From the NCBI GenBank assembly GCA_039029935.1, contig JBCCFC010000666.1:1-7539 (forward strand): DNA of 7,539 nt, read 5' to 3'. This DNA comes from G039029935 sp039029935 (GTDB lineage: Bacteria > Chloroflexota > Anaerolineae > Caldilineales > Caldilineaceae). A model generated the notes under the pieces. The model made no database searches and was not told the DNA's origin. It saw only the letters and a program-made list of their open reading frames with translations. The translations under genes were made by a program, and so were the position numbers. This document shows positions 1 through 5,918 of this stretch, piece after piece (within the stretch, counting starts at the first letter, position 1; every line of letters begins with the position of its first letter).

Positions 1-99
1 AAATCATGATAAGCTATGGCGGTATAGAGGAACTCCCTTACAACAGGCGTTGTAAGCTGGTGACAGAATTCATACGACAAATAGCAGTAATGTAAACAA
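1..99. repeat. 99-bp direct repeat, copy 1 (at window edge)
   Basis: Bases 1-99 are identical, base for base, to 273-371 (offset 272); identity stops at base 100 (A) versus 372 (G). The left limit is unknown because the window begins here. Inside each copy is a perfect 8-bp inverted repeat, CTTACAAC-AGGC-GTTGTAAG (37-56 here), able to form a small stem-loop. It is not followed by a T-run, so it is not a classical terminator. I do not recognise it as a known riboswitch or mobile element. A 99-bp identity starting exactly at the sequence end can also come from assembly-graph overlap. Confidence 0.9.
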
Positions 100-216
100 A
101 AGATTAACAGCAATAAAATTTCGCCAAAAATCTTTAAACTTTGGTCTATAGATAAAATATTGAGTAAAAGATTGTATGAAGGTGTAATTCATCTGTGCTA
201 CCATAGTCCTATCCAT
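70..216 (-). CDS. Doubtful small ORF, 48 aa, unknown
   Basis: Read on the minus strand from ATG at 216-214 to TGA at 72-70, this ORF gives 48 codons. The first half is polar and aromatic and the end is hydrophobic (residues about 34-48, ending LLFTLLLFVV), as in a small membrane-anchored peptide. AAGGAG lies at 225-220, but only 3 nt from the ATG, which is closer than usual. The last ten codons run into repeat copy 1, so the frame may be a chance read-through or a gene tail cut by the repeat. No family is recognised. It is recorded because it is the only plausible reading frame in this spacer with a start codon and an upstream purine-rich site. Confidence 0.17.
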   Translation of the reverse strand: MDRTMVAQMNYTFIQSFTQYFIYRPKFKDFWRNFIAVNLLFTLLLFVV

Positions 217-235
217 TGACTCCTTATCAAAACTG

Positions 236-267
236 TGAATCATTCATTGCGACCTTTATAGTATAAT
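236..267 (+). promoter_or_regulatory. Possible promoter -10 box in the leader
   Basis: A consensus TATAAT occurs at 262-267, just before repeat copy 2. No good -35 box is found at 16-18 bp; TGAATC at 236-241 is the nearest weak match, at 20 bp. If it is used, repeat copy 2 with its stem-loop would be the 5' leader of the permease mRNA. The tract is AT-rich, so a chance match is quite possible. Confidence 0.2.
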
Positions 268-272
268 TTAAT

Positions 273-371
273 AAATCATGATAAGCTATGGCGGTATAGA
301 GGAACTCCCTTACAACAGGCGTTGTAAGCTGGTGACAGAATTCATACGACAAATAGCAGTAATGTAAACAA
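273..371. repeat. 99-bp direct repeat, copy 2
   Basis: This is a perfect second copy of 1-99, ending 52 bp before the permease start. Its internal stem-loop is at 309-328. The segment between the copies (100-272) is AT-rich and unique in the window. The position, within the untranslated stretch before an amino-acid transporter gene, would suit a regulatory leader, but nothing in the sequence proves that. Confidence 0.9.
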
Positions 372-410
372 GCGTACACAATGATGTCATAGACAGTAAA
401 CAATAAGATG

Positions 411-416
411 AGAGGA
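411..416 (+). promoter_or_regulatory. Ribosome binding site deciding the permease start
   Basis: AGAGGA lies 1 nt before the ATG at 418 but 7 nt before the in-frame ATG at 424. Only the second has normal Shine-Dalgarno spacing, so 424 is the preferred start. Confidence 0.6.
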
Positions 417-423
417 CATGCAG

Positions 424-1167
424 ATGGATAGACATGATTTCGTCTCTGAACAACTTCAATTTATTGTCACAAACCTGCCCCATCTGCTTTTGGGCTATCC
501 CAATCAACGCCCTGGTGGATTGCTGCTCAGTTTGCTGATGGCCGTTGTTGCCATTGGGCTAGGATTTGTGCTGGGTGGGATAGTTGGAAATGTGTATACC
601 TCTAGGTGGCGTGTCTTACAGTGGTTTTGTCGAATCTATGTTGAACTATTGCGGGGATTGCCGTTACTGCTGTTGCTGCTCATTGTCTATCAAGTGGTGG
701 GCGGGCGTAGATTTGGTCTCAATCTCAGTCCATTGGCCGCAGCCATGATTTCGCTGACACTCTATAGCAGTGCCTATCAAGCCGAAATCATCCGCGCGGG
801 GTTACAAAGTGTCCCCGAAGACCTGCGTGAGTCGGCACGGGTGTTGGGTAGTTCACCTTGGCAGACCTATTGGCTCATCCGGCTACGCTATGCACTGCGG
901 GTGATGCTGCCAGCGTTGGTCGGTCAAGCCATCAGCCTGTTTAAGGACACCTCAGTCGTCCTCATCATCGGTGTGGCGGATATCATGATGGTGGCCCGTA
1001 TAGCCTTGGGCAGCGATGTCACCAACGCACCCCATTGGGTTCCCTTGTATATGACCGTTGGCTTTCTCTATTTTTGTGTTGCCTTCAGCTTGTCACAGCT
1101 TGCACGTCGCTGGGAAAAACGGCTCGAAATCAAACAGTTGGTTCATTCGGTCGACAATTATGTGTAG
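424..1167 (+). CDS. Polar amino-acid ABC transporter permease (HisM/GlnP family)
   Basis: This is the inner-membrane channel subunit of an ABC importer for polar amino acids. The 247-aa protein has about five membrane segments (roughly 32-57, 76-92, 100-120, 160-188, 206-226). After the second-helix motif RGLPLLLLLLIVY comes the family core YQAEIIRAGLQSVPEDL, then the EAA loop that docks the ATPase (ESARVLGSSPWQT, about 136-148), then ALRVMLPAL and KDTSVVLIIG, both hallmarks of the HisM/GlnP group. Length fits the family (about 215-250 aa). The start at 424 is chosen over 418 from ribosome-binding-site spacing. The binding protein follows 150 bp downstream on the same strand. No ATPase gene is present here, so it must lie left of the window or elsewhere. 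The exact amino acid cannot be read from the sequence. Confidence 0.93.
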   Translation: MDRHDFVSEQLQFIVTNLPHLLLGYPNQRPGGLLLSLLMAVVAIGLGFVLGGIVGNVYTSRWRVLQWFCRIYVELLRGLPLLLLLLIVYQVVGGRRFGLNLSPLAAAMISLTLYSSAYQAEIIRAGLQSVPEDLRESARVLGSSPWQTYWLIRLRYALRVMLPALVGQAISLFKDTSVVLIIGVADIMMVARIALGSDVTNAPHWVPLYMTVGFLYFCVAFSLSQLARRWEKRLEIKQLVHSVDNYV

Positions 1168-1198
1168 CCTATATTTCTTAACAAAGTATTAACGGAAT

Positions 1199-1229
1199 GA
1201 TAGTTAGTGTGGTTTCTTACTGAACTATC
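1199..1229 (+). other. Stem-loop after the permease gene
   Basis: GATAGTT (1199-1205) pairs with AACTATC (1223-1229), and AGT (1206-1208) with ACT (1219-1221) across a one-base bulge, around a 10-nt loop. No T-run follows, so it is not a standard intrinsic terminator. It could protect the 3' end of the permease message or be fortuitous. Confidence 0.35.
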
Positions 1230-1263
1230 TACACTTCAAAATACACTTACAACTGTAAAACAC

Positions 1264-1279
1264 ATAGAAAATTTTCTAT
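1264..1279. promoter_or_regulatory. 16-bp perfect palindrome, possible operator
   Basis: ATAGAAAATTTTCTAT is a perfect dyad 38 bp before the binding-protein start codon. Its size and place would suit a dimeric repressor site, or a weak RNA hairpin. The low-complexity A/T core makes chance occurrence possible, and no clear promoter boxes frame it. Confidence 0.3.
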
Positions 1280-1317
1280 ATACAAAAATATCCACTCAAA
1301 ACTAAGGAGTAGTACAA

Positions 1318-2175
1318 ATGAAAAGAACAACACTTTTCATCACATTCATTCTAACACTTACGCTTCTTGTCAGCGCATGTCAGCCAGCCATGCCAGCGGG
1401 TACATCGATGGAAGCACCAGCATCCACGCTAGAACAGGTGCAGGAAGAAGGATTGGTGCGCATCGGTGTACGAAACGACAATCCACCGCTCAGTTTTGTC
1501 AATGAAGCGGGCGAATGGGTTGGCTTTGATGTTGATTTGGCAAACGCAATGGCCGCGCAGATGGGCGTGGAGCATGAACTGGTGGTGGTCGATGGCACAA
1601 CACGCATCAGTTTTCTGCAAGAGCGGCGTGTGGATATGTCGATTGCAAGCATGAACCACACCCGCAAGCGCGATGATGCCATTGACTTTAGCATCACCTA
1701 CTTCTGGGACAATCAGTCGTTCCTGATTCGCAAAGGCACATACACATCCATTGAGGAGCTATTTGGCGAAACCGTTGCGGCCAATGCGGGTAGCTCGGCG
1801 ATTCCATCATGGCAAGCCTATTCCGCCGCAGCGGGTGCAGCCGAGCCAGAGATCGTCGAGTTTAGCGAAAAGTTGGCGGCCATGCAAGCACTGCGTGACG
1901 GAGCGGTTGAGGGTTATACCGAGGACAACATCACGATGTTGGCACTGGCGGCAGGCGACCCCGAACTGGAGTTGCTGCCCGGTGGTCACAATCCTGTACA
2001 GTTTGGCATCGGTGTCCCCAACAACGACTCGGCTTGGCGTGATCAGGTGAACTACGCCTTGCAAGAATTGTGGAAAGACGGAACCTACGCCGAGATTTAC
2101 TTCAAGTGGTTTGAGGGTCCAGACGCACAGATCCTGTTGCCGTTGGGCGGACAGATGGAGATTTGGCCGGAGTAG
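1318..2175 (+). CDS. Amino-acid ABC transporter substrate-binding lipoprotein
   Basis: This is the extracytoplasmic receptor that captures an amino acid and delivers it to the permease encoded just upstream. The 285-aa precursor has a short signal peptide ending in the lipobox LVSAC with lipidated Cys21, then a low-complexity linker (22-40), then a SBP_bac_3 (PF00497) domain at about 46-267. Visible family landmarks are VRIGVRNDNPPLSF (47-60), the signature GFDVDLANAMAAQM (69-82), the binding segment with RVDMSIASMNHT followed by the IDFS-type strand (104-125), and IYFKWFEG near the end. Ribosome binding site AAGGAG (1304-1309) sits 8 nt before the ATG. The lipid anchor suits an organism without a classical periplasm, such as Chloroflexota. 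The short extra tail (about 268-285) lies beyond the domain. The ligand is not predictable. Confidence 0.95.
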   Translation: MKRTTLFITFILTLTLLVSACQPAMPAGTSMEAPASTLEQVQEEGLVRIGVRNDNPPLSFVNEAGEWVGFDVDLANAMAAQMGVEHELVVVDGTTRISFLQERRVDMSIASMNHTRKRDDAIDFSITYFWDNQSFLIRKGTYTSIEELFGETVAANAGSSAIPSWQAYSAAAGAAEPEIVEFSEKLAAMQALRDGAVEGYTEDNITMLALAAGDPELELLPGGHNPVQFGIGVPNNDSAWRDQVNYALQELWKDGTYAEIYFKWFEGPDAQILLPLGGQMEIWPE

Positions 2176-2184
2176 CGTAGTGAG

Positions 2185-2263
2185 CGGTAGGTCGGTGGTC
2201 GGTAGGTCGGTAGGCCAGTACCTGATGACCGATTTACCGACTACCGACACACCGATTACTGAC
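2185..2263. repeat. 7-8 bp tandem repeats forming a long hairpin
   Basis: The left half (2186-2213) is built from GGTAGGTC/GGTGGTC units and the right half (2228-2263) from ACCGATTT/ACCGACT/ACCGACAC units, the reverse complement of the same theme. Pairing is TCGGTA (2207-2212) with TACCGA (2235-2240), GTCGGTAG (2198-2205) with CTACCGAC (2241-2248), and TCGGTG (2192-2197) with CACCGA (2250-2255). Single-base bulges separate the blocks, and a weaker extension reaches 2185/2261. It fills nearly the whole gap between the binding protein and the YeeE gene. No T-run follows. It may separate transcription of the two modules, or simply be a repeat tract. Confidence 0.85.
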
Positions 2264-2289
2264 AAACACAACACACAGGGACATACACA

Positions 2290-3312
2290 ATGACGATTGT
2301 GCTAGCACTTCTCGCCGGAATATTACTTGGCTACATCCTTGAACGCGGTGACTTCTGCTTTCACAGTACACTGCGAGGGCTGTTCCGCATCCCTGCCAAG
2401 ATGAACCTCTTTCGTGCCTATTTGGTGACATTGTTGATTGCTGTGCCAGCGGTGCAGGTCATGATTGCACTGGGTTGGATCCAGCCTTGGGTTGCGCCCT
2501 TTGTATGGCAGGCCAACATCATTGGGGGTGTCCTCTTTGGGGTGGGCATGGTGGTAGCATCAACCTGTGTCACGGGGTTATTTTACAAGCTGGGGCATGG
2601 CATGTTGGGTGTGCTGCTGGCGATGTTGACATGGGGCATCGGTGATGTGTTGATCTATGAGGGACCATTGCGCTTTCTACGCGAAAGTCTCAACCGCAGT
2701 CCCGTTCAAGTCAATGGTGAGGTTGCGACGGCGACCACGCTGCTGACACCAACACTGAGCATCATCGTTCTCATTGTCCTTGCTGCTGCAGCCCTCTTCT
2801 ATCTATGGCAATCTCGTCAAAGTTTGTTTCAGGAGACTCTAAATGGAGAGACCAAGGTCGAGTGGAGTTGGCTCAAGCTGGGCATCATCACAGGTGTGTT
2901 TATGAGCGCAGTCTGGTTTTTGGCCGAGGCAGGTGGCTCGAACTACACATTTGGCACGTCCTATGTCCCAACATCACTGTTCAAGTGGATATCCAGTGGA
3001 AATGCAATTCCGTTGTGGATACCCATCAGCCTCTTTAGCATCATCATTGGCGCATTTATCGCGGCCAAGCAATCAGGAACATTGTGGATACGCGGTGAAT
3101 CACCCATGCGCTATGTCGAGCTAGGGGCTGGCGGCTTACTGCTGGGGATTGGCGGTGGCATTGCTGGCGGCTGCAATCTGGGACATGGATTGGTGGGTGT
3201 GCCACTGCTGTCAATGGGGAGCATCACGACCACATTGTCGATGGCATTGGGTGTCTTTGTCGCCCATCGAGTGAGTGTGATGATAAGCACAAGCCATACG
3301 ACAACGGATTGA
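2290..3312 (+). CDS. YeeE/YedE-family sulfur (thiosulfate) transporter
   Basis: This is a polytopic membrane protein of 340 aa in the Sulf_transp (PF04143) family, whose characterised Spirochaeta thermophila member TsuA takes up thiosulfate through a relay of conserved cysteines. All three equivalent cysteines are visible here: Cys23 in ERGDFCFHSTLRG, Cys93 in STCVTGLFYKLGHG, and Cys295 in GGGIAGGCNLGHGLVG. The two halves of the protein each contain a Gly-rich cysteine motif, matching the internal pseudo-symmetry of the family. A hydrophilic loop lies at about 174-195. Ribosome binding site AGGGA (2277-2281) is 8 nt before the ATG. Some relatives carry selenium compounds, but no selD or tusA is in view. 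The last codons and stop lie inside a palindromic repeat (3297-3379), so the SHTTTD tail may be repeat-derived. A DoxX-like gene follows. Confidence 0.92.
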   Translation: MTIVLALLAGILLGYILERGDFCFHSTLRGLFRIPAKMNLFRAYLVTLLIAVPAVQVMIALGWIQPWVAPFVWQANIIGGVLFGVGMVVASTCVTGLFYKLGHGMLGVLLAMLTWGIGDVLIYEGPLRFLRESLNRSPVQVNGEVATATTLLTPTLSIIVLIVLAAAALFYLWQSRQSLFQETLNGETKVEWSWLKLGIITGVFMSAVWFLAEAGGSNYTFGTSYVPTSLFKWISSGNAIPLWIPISLFSIIIGAFIAAKQSGTLWIRGESPMRYVELGAGGLLLGIGGGIAGGCNLGHGLVGVPLLSMGSITTTLSMALGVFVAHRVSVMISTSHTTTD

Positions 3313-3379
3313 GGGGGGGAACGGATTTCGAGTCTTCGTGTACAGAAAAATCCGTTCTGTTCCCAAATCTGTTGTCGTG
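3297..3379. repeat. AATCCGTT palindromic repeat, unit 1
   Basis: This unit forms a nested hairpin. The outer stem 3297-3310 pairs with 3366-3379 (14 pairs including G-T pairs, core CGACAACGGAT with ATCTGTTGTCG). GGG pairs with CCC (3362-3364). The inner stem AACGGATTT (3320-3328) pairs with AAATCCGTT (3348-3356). The outer left arm overlaps the end and the TGA stop of the YeeE gene. A run of seven G lies at 3313-3319. Confidence 0.8.
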
Positions 3380-3404
3380 TTGATAACCGTACTACAGCGA
3401 ATAA

Positions 3405-3467
3405 GGAAGGGCGCGGATTTTATATCCGTACACAAAAAAAATCCGTTTCCTTCCCAAATCCGTTGTC
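3405..3467. repeat. AATCCGTT palindromic repeat, unit 2
   Basis: This is a diverged second unit about 91 bp after the first: 3439-3467 matches 3348-3376 at 25 of 29 bases. It too folds: GGAAGG (3405-3410) with CCTTCC (3449-3454), and CGGATTT (3414-3420) with AAATCCG (3439-3445). It ends 22 bp before the DoxX-like start codon, so the hairpin would sit in that gene's leader. Confidence 0.75.
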
Positions 3468-3489
3468 CTATTACTATAAGGAAACGAAT

Positions 3490-3981
3490 ATGTCTAACAA
3501 TAATGAAGTCCAAACTTTACGCGGCGTGGTTGCCGTCCTACGCATTACGGTTGGCGTCATCCTACTGGTGACATGGTGGGAAAATCTTCAAGGCGGCATC
3601 TACACCGCCGATGGTATCACGGGGCTGTTCAACTATATCTTTAATGACAACGGTGGTGGTCCTGCCTTCTACCGCTCTGCCATTGAAGCCACGATTCTGC
3701 AAGTCCCCGGACTCTTTGCGGCCTTTCAGCTTGTGGCAGAATTCCTACTCGGTGTCGGCTTAATTGTCGGTGGGCTGACCCCGCTGATCGGATTGGGCGC
3801 AACGCTCTTCTTTTTCAATCTCTTCCTCGCCTACTTTGGTGGGCATGAGTGGATTTGGACCTATGTATTGCTGACCAGTGCGGCCTTTACGGTTGCCTTT
3901 ACCCGCTCAGGCCGTGTCTTTGGCCTTGATCAGGTATTGGTGAAAAGTAGGGGTGAACCACCGATTCCGTTCTTGTGGTAA
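3490..3981 (+). CDS. DoxX/DoxD-like four-helix membrane protein
   Basis: This 163-aa integral membrane protein has four predicted helices (about 12-31, 73-95, 97-116, 121-138) and a large first outside loop rich in Gly/Asn (32-71, with FNYIFNDNGGGP). The arrangement and the helix-2 pattern AEFLLGVGLIVGG followed by TPLIGLGATL match the DoxX superfamily, which includes DoxD, the small subunit of archaeal thiosulfate:quinone oxidoreductase. Ribosome binding site AAGGA (3478-3482), 7 nt before the ATG, supports this start over an upstream in-frame TTG at 3463. Lying next to a thiosulfate-type transporter, it may act on thiosulfate or on quinone-linked sulfur redox. That is inferred from context; many DoxX proteins have no known role. 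No DoxA partner is present in the window. Confidence 0.8.
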   Translation: MSNNNEVQTLRGVVAVLRITVGVILLVTWWENLQGGIYTADGITGLFNYIFNDNGGGPAFYRSAIEATILQVPGLFAAFQLVAEFLLGVGLIVGGLTPLIGLGATLFFFNLFLAYFGGHEWIWTYVLLTSAAFTVAFTRSGRVFGLDQVLVKSRGEPPIPFLW

Positions 3982-3986
3982 CATAT

Positions 3987-4057
3987 TTCTAGGAAGAGGA
4001 AAGAGGGTTTGTCAATATATTAAATATGTTGACAAACCCTCTTTCCTCTTCCTAGAA
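3987..4057. repeat. Near-perfect 71-bp palindrome
   Basis: Left arm 3987-4015 and right arm 4029-4057 are perfect 29-bp reverse complements. The dyad continues inward to the centre at 4022 with one G-T pair (4016/4028) and A-T pairs. The left arm is almost all purine (GGAAGAGGAAAGAGGG core), so the right arm is almost all pyrimidine. It begins 5 bp after the DoxX-like stop codon. As RNA it would be a very stable hairpin that could end or protect the upstream message, although no T-run follows on either strand. As DNA it could extrude a cruciform. There is no transposase motif. Confidence 0.93.
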
Positions 4058-4103
4058 GCGCCGTCAATAATAACCAACCATCAAACAACCAATACCAAAA
4101 ACC

Positions 4104-4307
4104 ATGTCAGATTTAGCCGTTATCCAACAACTAGAGCAGATTCTCGAATGCAAACTCTTCAAAAAGACCGATGACCCAAACCCACACAAGTTTCGCTACT
4201 CATTGTCTGAATTTTTGCAATCATTGCTCTATACAAATTTTCGCGTTCATCCGCGCTCGTCCGCGTCCCAACAAAATAACTCAAGGGCTACGCAATGCTA
4301 CCATTAG
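4104..4307 (+). pseudogene. Possible truncated gene start, 67 codons
   Basis: An ATG at 4104 opens a 67-codon frame. Its beginning, MSDLAVIQQLEQILECKLF, reads like a genuine folded protein start (amphipathic helix). It vaguely recalls N-termini of bacterial leucine-rich-repeat proteins, with a following YSLSE segment (about 32-36). From about codon 47 the frame passes through a CGCG repeat and becomes low-complexity, and it finishes inside the start of the GT2 gene in another frame. No Shine-Dalgarno precedes it. It is most likely a remnant whose rest was lost, or a fortuitous frame. The leucine-rich-repeat likeness is from memory and weak. Confidence 0.25.
4241..4269. repeat. Short CGCG-type decamer repeat
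   Basis: Three imperfect units occur in a row: TCGCGTTCA, TCCGCGCTCG and TCCGCGTCCC. The tract is GC-rich inside an AT-rich spacer, and ends 25 bp before the GT2 start codon. Confidence 0.6.
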
Positions 4308-5854
4308 AAATTCTATACTTTTTAAGTGCTGTCATGTTGGCTGCCTATGGCTTTAACTCAGCCTTTCTTACCTGGCTCTTCTGGCGATACAAGCAACAAT
4401 CCAGTCAGGAGTCCTGCGAGCAGACCGACGCTTCCCAAAATCAGCTATCTCCACAGGATACAGATACATCTACCTTTCCAATGGTGACAGTACAACTACC
4501 CATCTATAACGAACGCCATGTGACCAAACGGCTGATTGAAGCCAGCGTCGCCTTGGACTGGCCCGCAGATCGTCTACAAGTGCAAGTGCTGGATGACTCA
4601 ACCGACGATACCACCGAAATCGTAGCGGGTGTTTTGATGGATATCCAGACAAAGCAGACAGGGAAGACGATATGCGGTATTGAGCATGTACGTCGCCCCA
4701 CCCGCGAAGGCTACAAAGCAGGGGCATTGGCCTATGGCATGGATACTGCCAAGGGCGAATATATTGTCATTTTTGACGCCGATTTTGTACCAACATCGTC
4801 ATTTTTGCGCCAGACCATCCCCTACTTTGCTGACGCAACCATTGGCTGTGTCCAAACCCGCTGGGGACACATCAACCCTACCACATCGCCGCTGACCCAA
4901 GCGCAGGCACTCGGTATTGACGGTCACTTCCGCGTTGAGCAGTATGTGCGTGACCAGTTGGGGGCGTTTCTCAACTTTAACGGGACAGCGGGTGTATGGC
5001 GACGTACCTGCATGGAGGATGCAGGCGGCTGGGAGGGTGATACCCTGACCGAGGACTTGGACCTGAGCTATCGGGCACAATTACGCGGCTGGCGCATGGT
5101 CTATCAGCCTGATGTTGTTGTCCCCGCCGAGTTACCCGTACAGGTGGATGCGTTCAAACGTCAACAGTTCCGCTGGGCCAAGGGCAGCTTTCAGACTGCC
5201 ATCAAGCTGCTCCGTCAAGTATGGAGTGCCAACGAACCGACATGGCGCAAAGCACTGGGGACCCTGCATCTTACCAACTATCTCGTTCACCCACTCATGC
5301 TTCTCAATCTACTGCTCCTGCTCCCCATGACCTCCTCCCAGAGCATCTTTCTCAAAATCGCCCCCTTCTTGACGACAGCCGCCATTGGCCCCCCCATTAT
5401 GTATTGGACAGCACTGACCTTTCGCGACTTTAGTGGATTTCCAGATGCAGCGGGACCAAGAGGCAAACAACGCACAGGTGAGACATTGTGGAGCAAAATA
5501 CGGCAACTGGGCATTCTGATGGCCTTGGGGACGGGCTTATCGATCAACAACACCAGAGCTGTCTATGAAGCCGTCGCAGGTGTGTACAGCGAGTTCAAGC
5601 GCACCCCCAAGTTCGCCGTCACCAGTCGCTCGACCAACTGGCAAAGCAGCACCTACGCCCTACCACGCAACCCCATTGTCTGGATTGAGCTGGCCTTGTC
5701 CTGCTATGCCACATGGCTCCTGGTTTACTGTATCGCCGCAGGCATTTGGTGGATGGTGGGTTGGGTCTTTCTCTACGCCATTGGCTATGGGTATATTTCG
5801 GGGTTGGCGTTTTTGCAATCATGGCAGTTAAGGATGGCGCGCAAGAACGCGTAA
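4295..5854 (+). CDS. Membrane GT2 glycosyltransferase, cellulose/mannan-synthase-like
   Basis: This is a processive family-2 glycosyltransferase that would polymerise a beta-linked glycan from a nucleotide sugar and pass it through the membrane. In the 519 aa, one N-terminal helix (about 5-30) precedes a variable linker (32-60) and the cytosolic GT-A domain (62-300). Catalytic landmarks are all present: VLDDSTDD (98-105), REGYKAGAL (137-145), the metal-binding DAD (161-163), FNGTAGVWR (228-236), the catalytic-base TED (252-254) and QQFRW (290-294). Four to five helices follow (about 322-344, 353-374, 402-420, 461-482, 484-507). It is much shorter than BcsA and lacks a PilZ domain. Length and motifs resemble plant CslA-type mannan synthases, but the product cannot be told from sequence. 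AAGGG (4283-4287), 7 nt before the ATG, supports the start. No BcsB, cellulase or cyclic-di-GMP gene accompanies it. Confidence 0.93.
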   Translation: MLPLEILYFLSAVMLAAYGFNSAFLTWLFWRYKQQSSQESCEQTDASQNQLSPQDTDTSTFPMVTVQLPIYNERHVTKRLIEASVALDWPADRLQVQVLDDSTDDTTEIVAGVLMDIQTKQTGKTICGIEHVRRPTREGYKAGALAYGMDTAKGEYIVIFDADFVPTSSFLRQTIPYFADATIGCVQTRWGHINPTTSPLTQAQALGIDGHFRVEQYVRDQLGAFLNFNGTAGVWRRTCMEDAGGWEGDTLTEDLDLSYRAQLRGWRMVYQPDVVVPAELPVQVDAFKRQQFRWAKGSFQTAIKLLRQVWSANEPTWRKALGTLHLTNYLVHPLMLLNLLLLLPMTSSQSIFLKIAPFLTTAAIGPPIMYWTALTFRDFSGFPDAAGPRGKQRTGETLWSKIRQLGILMALGTGLSINNTRAVYEAVAGVYSEFKRTPKFAVTSRSTNWQSSTYALPRNPIVWIELALSCYATWLLVYCIAAGIWWMVGWVFLYAIGYGYISGLAFLQSWQLRMARKNA

Positions 5855-5866
5855 ACATAGGGTAGG

Positions 5867-5880
5867 GTCGCGGATTTGGG
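5867..5880. repeat. Outer inverted repeat, left arm
   Basis: GTCGCGGATTTGGG here is the reverse complement of 6206-6220 (CCCAAAATCCGCGAC) apart from one extra T. Together they bracket the whole 62-bp array. The GGATTT core is shared with the palindromes at 3297-3467, and a further CGGATTTG follows at 5886-5893. Confidence 0.75.
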
Positions 5881-5918
5881 GGGCTCGGATTTGTGATGAG
5901 CGCAGAAAATTTGTATCG

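Larger units (their letters stand above)
1..423. other. Gene-poor AT-rich leader region
   Basis: This stretch has no convincing protein gene on the + strand. It holds the two 99-bp repeat copies, a doubtful minus-strand ORF (70-216), a TATAAT box (262-267) and the ribosome binding site of the permease (411-416). Base composition is visibly AT-richer than in the genes to the right. Confidence 0.7.
3982..4294. other. Spacer with palindrome and possible gene remnant
   Basis: This 313-bp gap between the DoxX-like and GT2 genes contains a 71-bp palindrome (3987-4057), an A/C-rich stretch (4060-4103), a questionable ORF (4104-4307) and a CGCG-type decamer repeat (4241-4269). There is no clear promoter for the GT2 gene apart from a TTGACA at 4029-4034 inside the palindrome, with TAGAAG 18 bp further on, which is weak. 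Confidence 0.7.

Noticed and set aside
1..99. Riboswitch in the repeated leader
   Set aside because: Only one 8-bp stem-loop is clear; I could not match lysine, glycine, glutamine or other known aptamer cores.
1..185. Long start-less minus-strand frame through the 99-bp repeat, also open in copy 2
   Set aside because: It lacks any initiation codon, and such open stretches of this length are expected by chance; no recognisable protein motif.
1380..2274. Minus-strand and alternate-frame ORFs within the binding-protein gene
   Set aside because: They overlap a well-supported lipoprotein gene and have no family motifs or ribosome sites; they are shadows of its codon use.
3463..3489. Earlier TTG start for the DoxX-like protein
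   Set aside because: It lies inside palindromic unit 2, while ATG 3490 has a well-placed AAGGA ribosome site.
3987..4057. Standard rho-independent terminator
   Set aside because: The stem is much longer than typical and no T-run follows on either strand; kept as a palindrome of unknown role.
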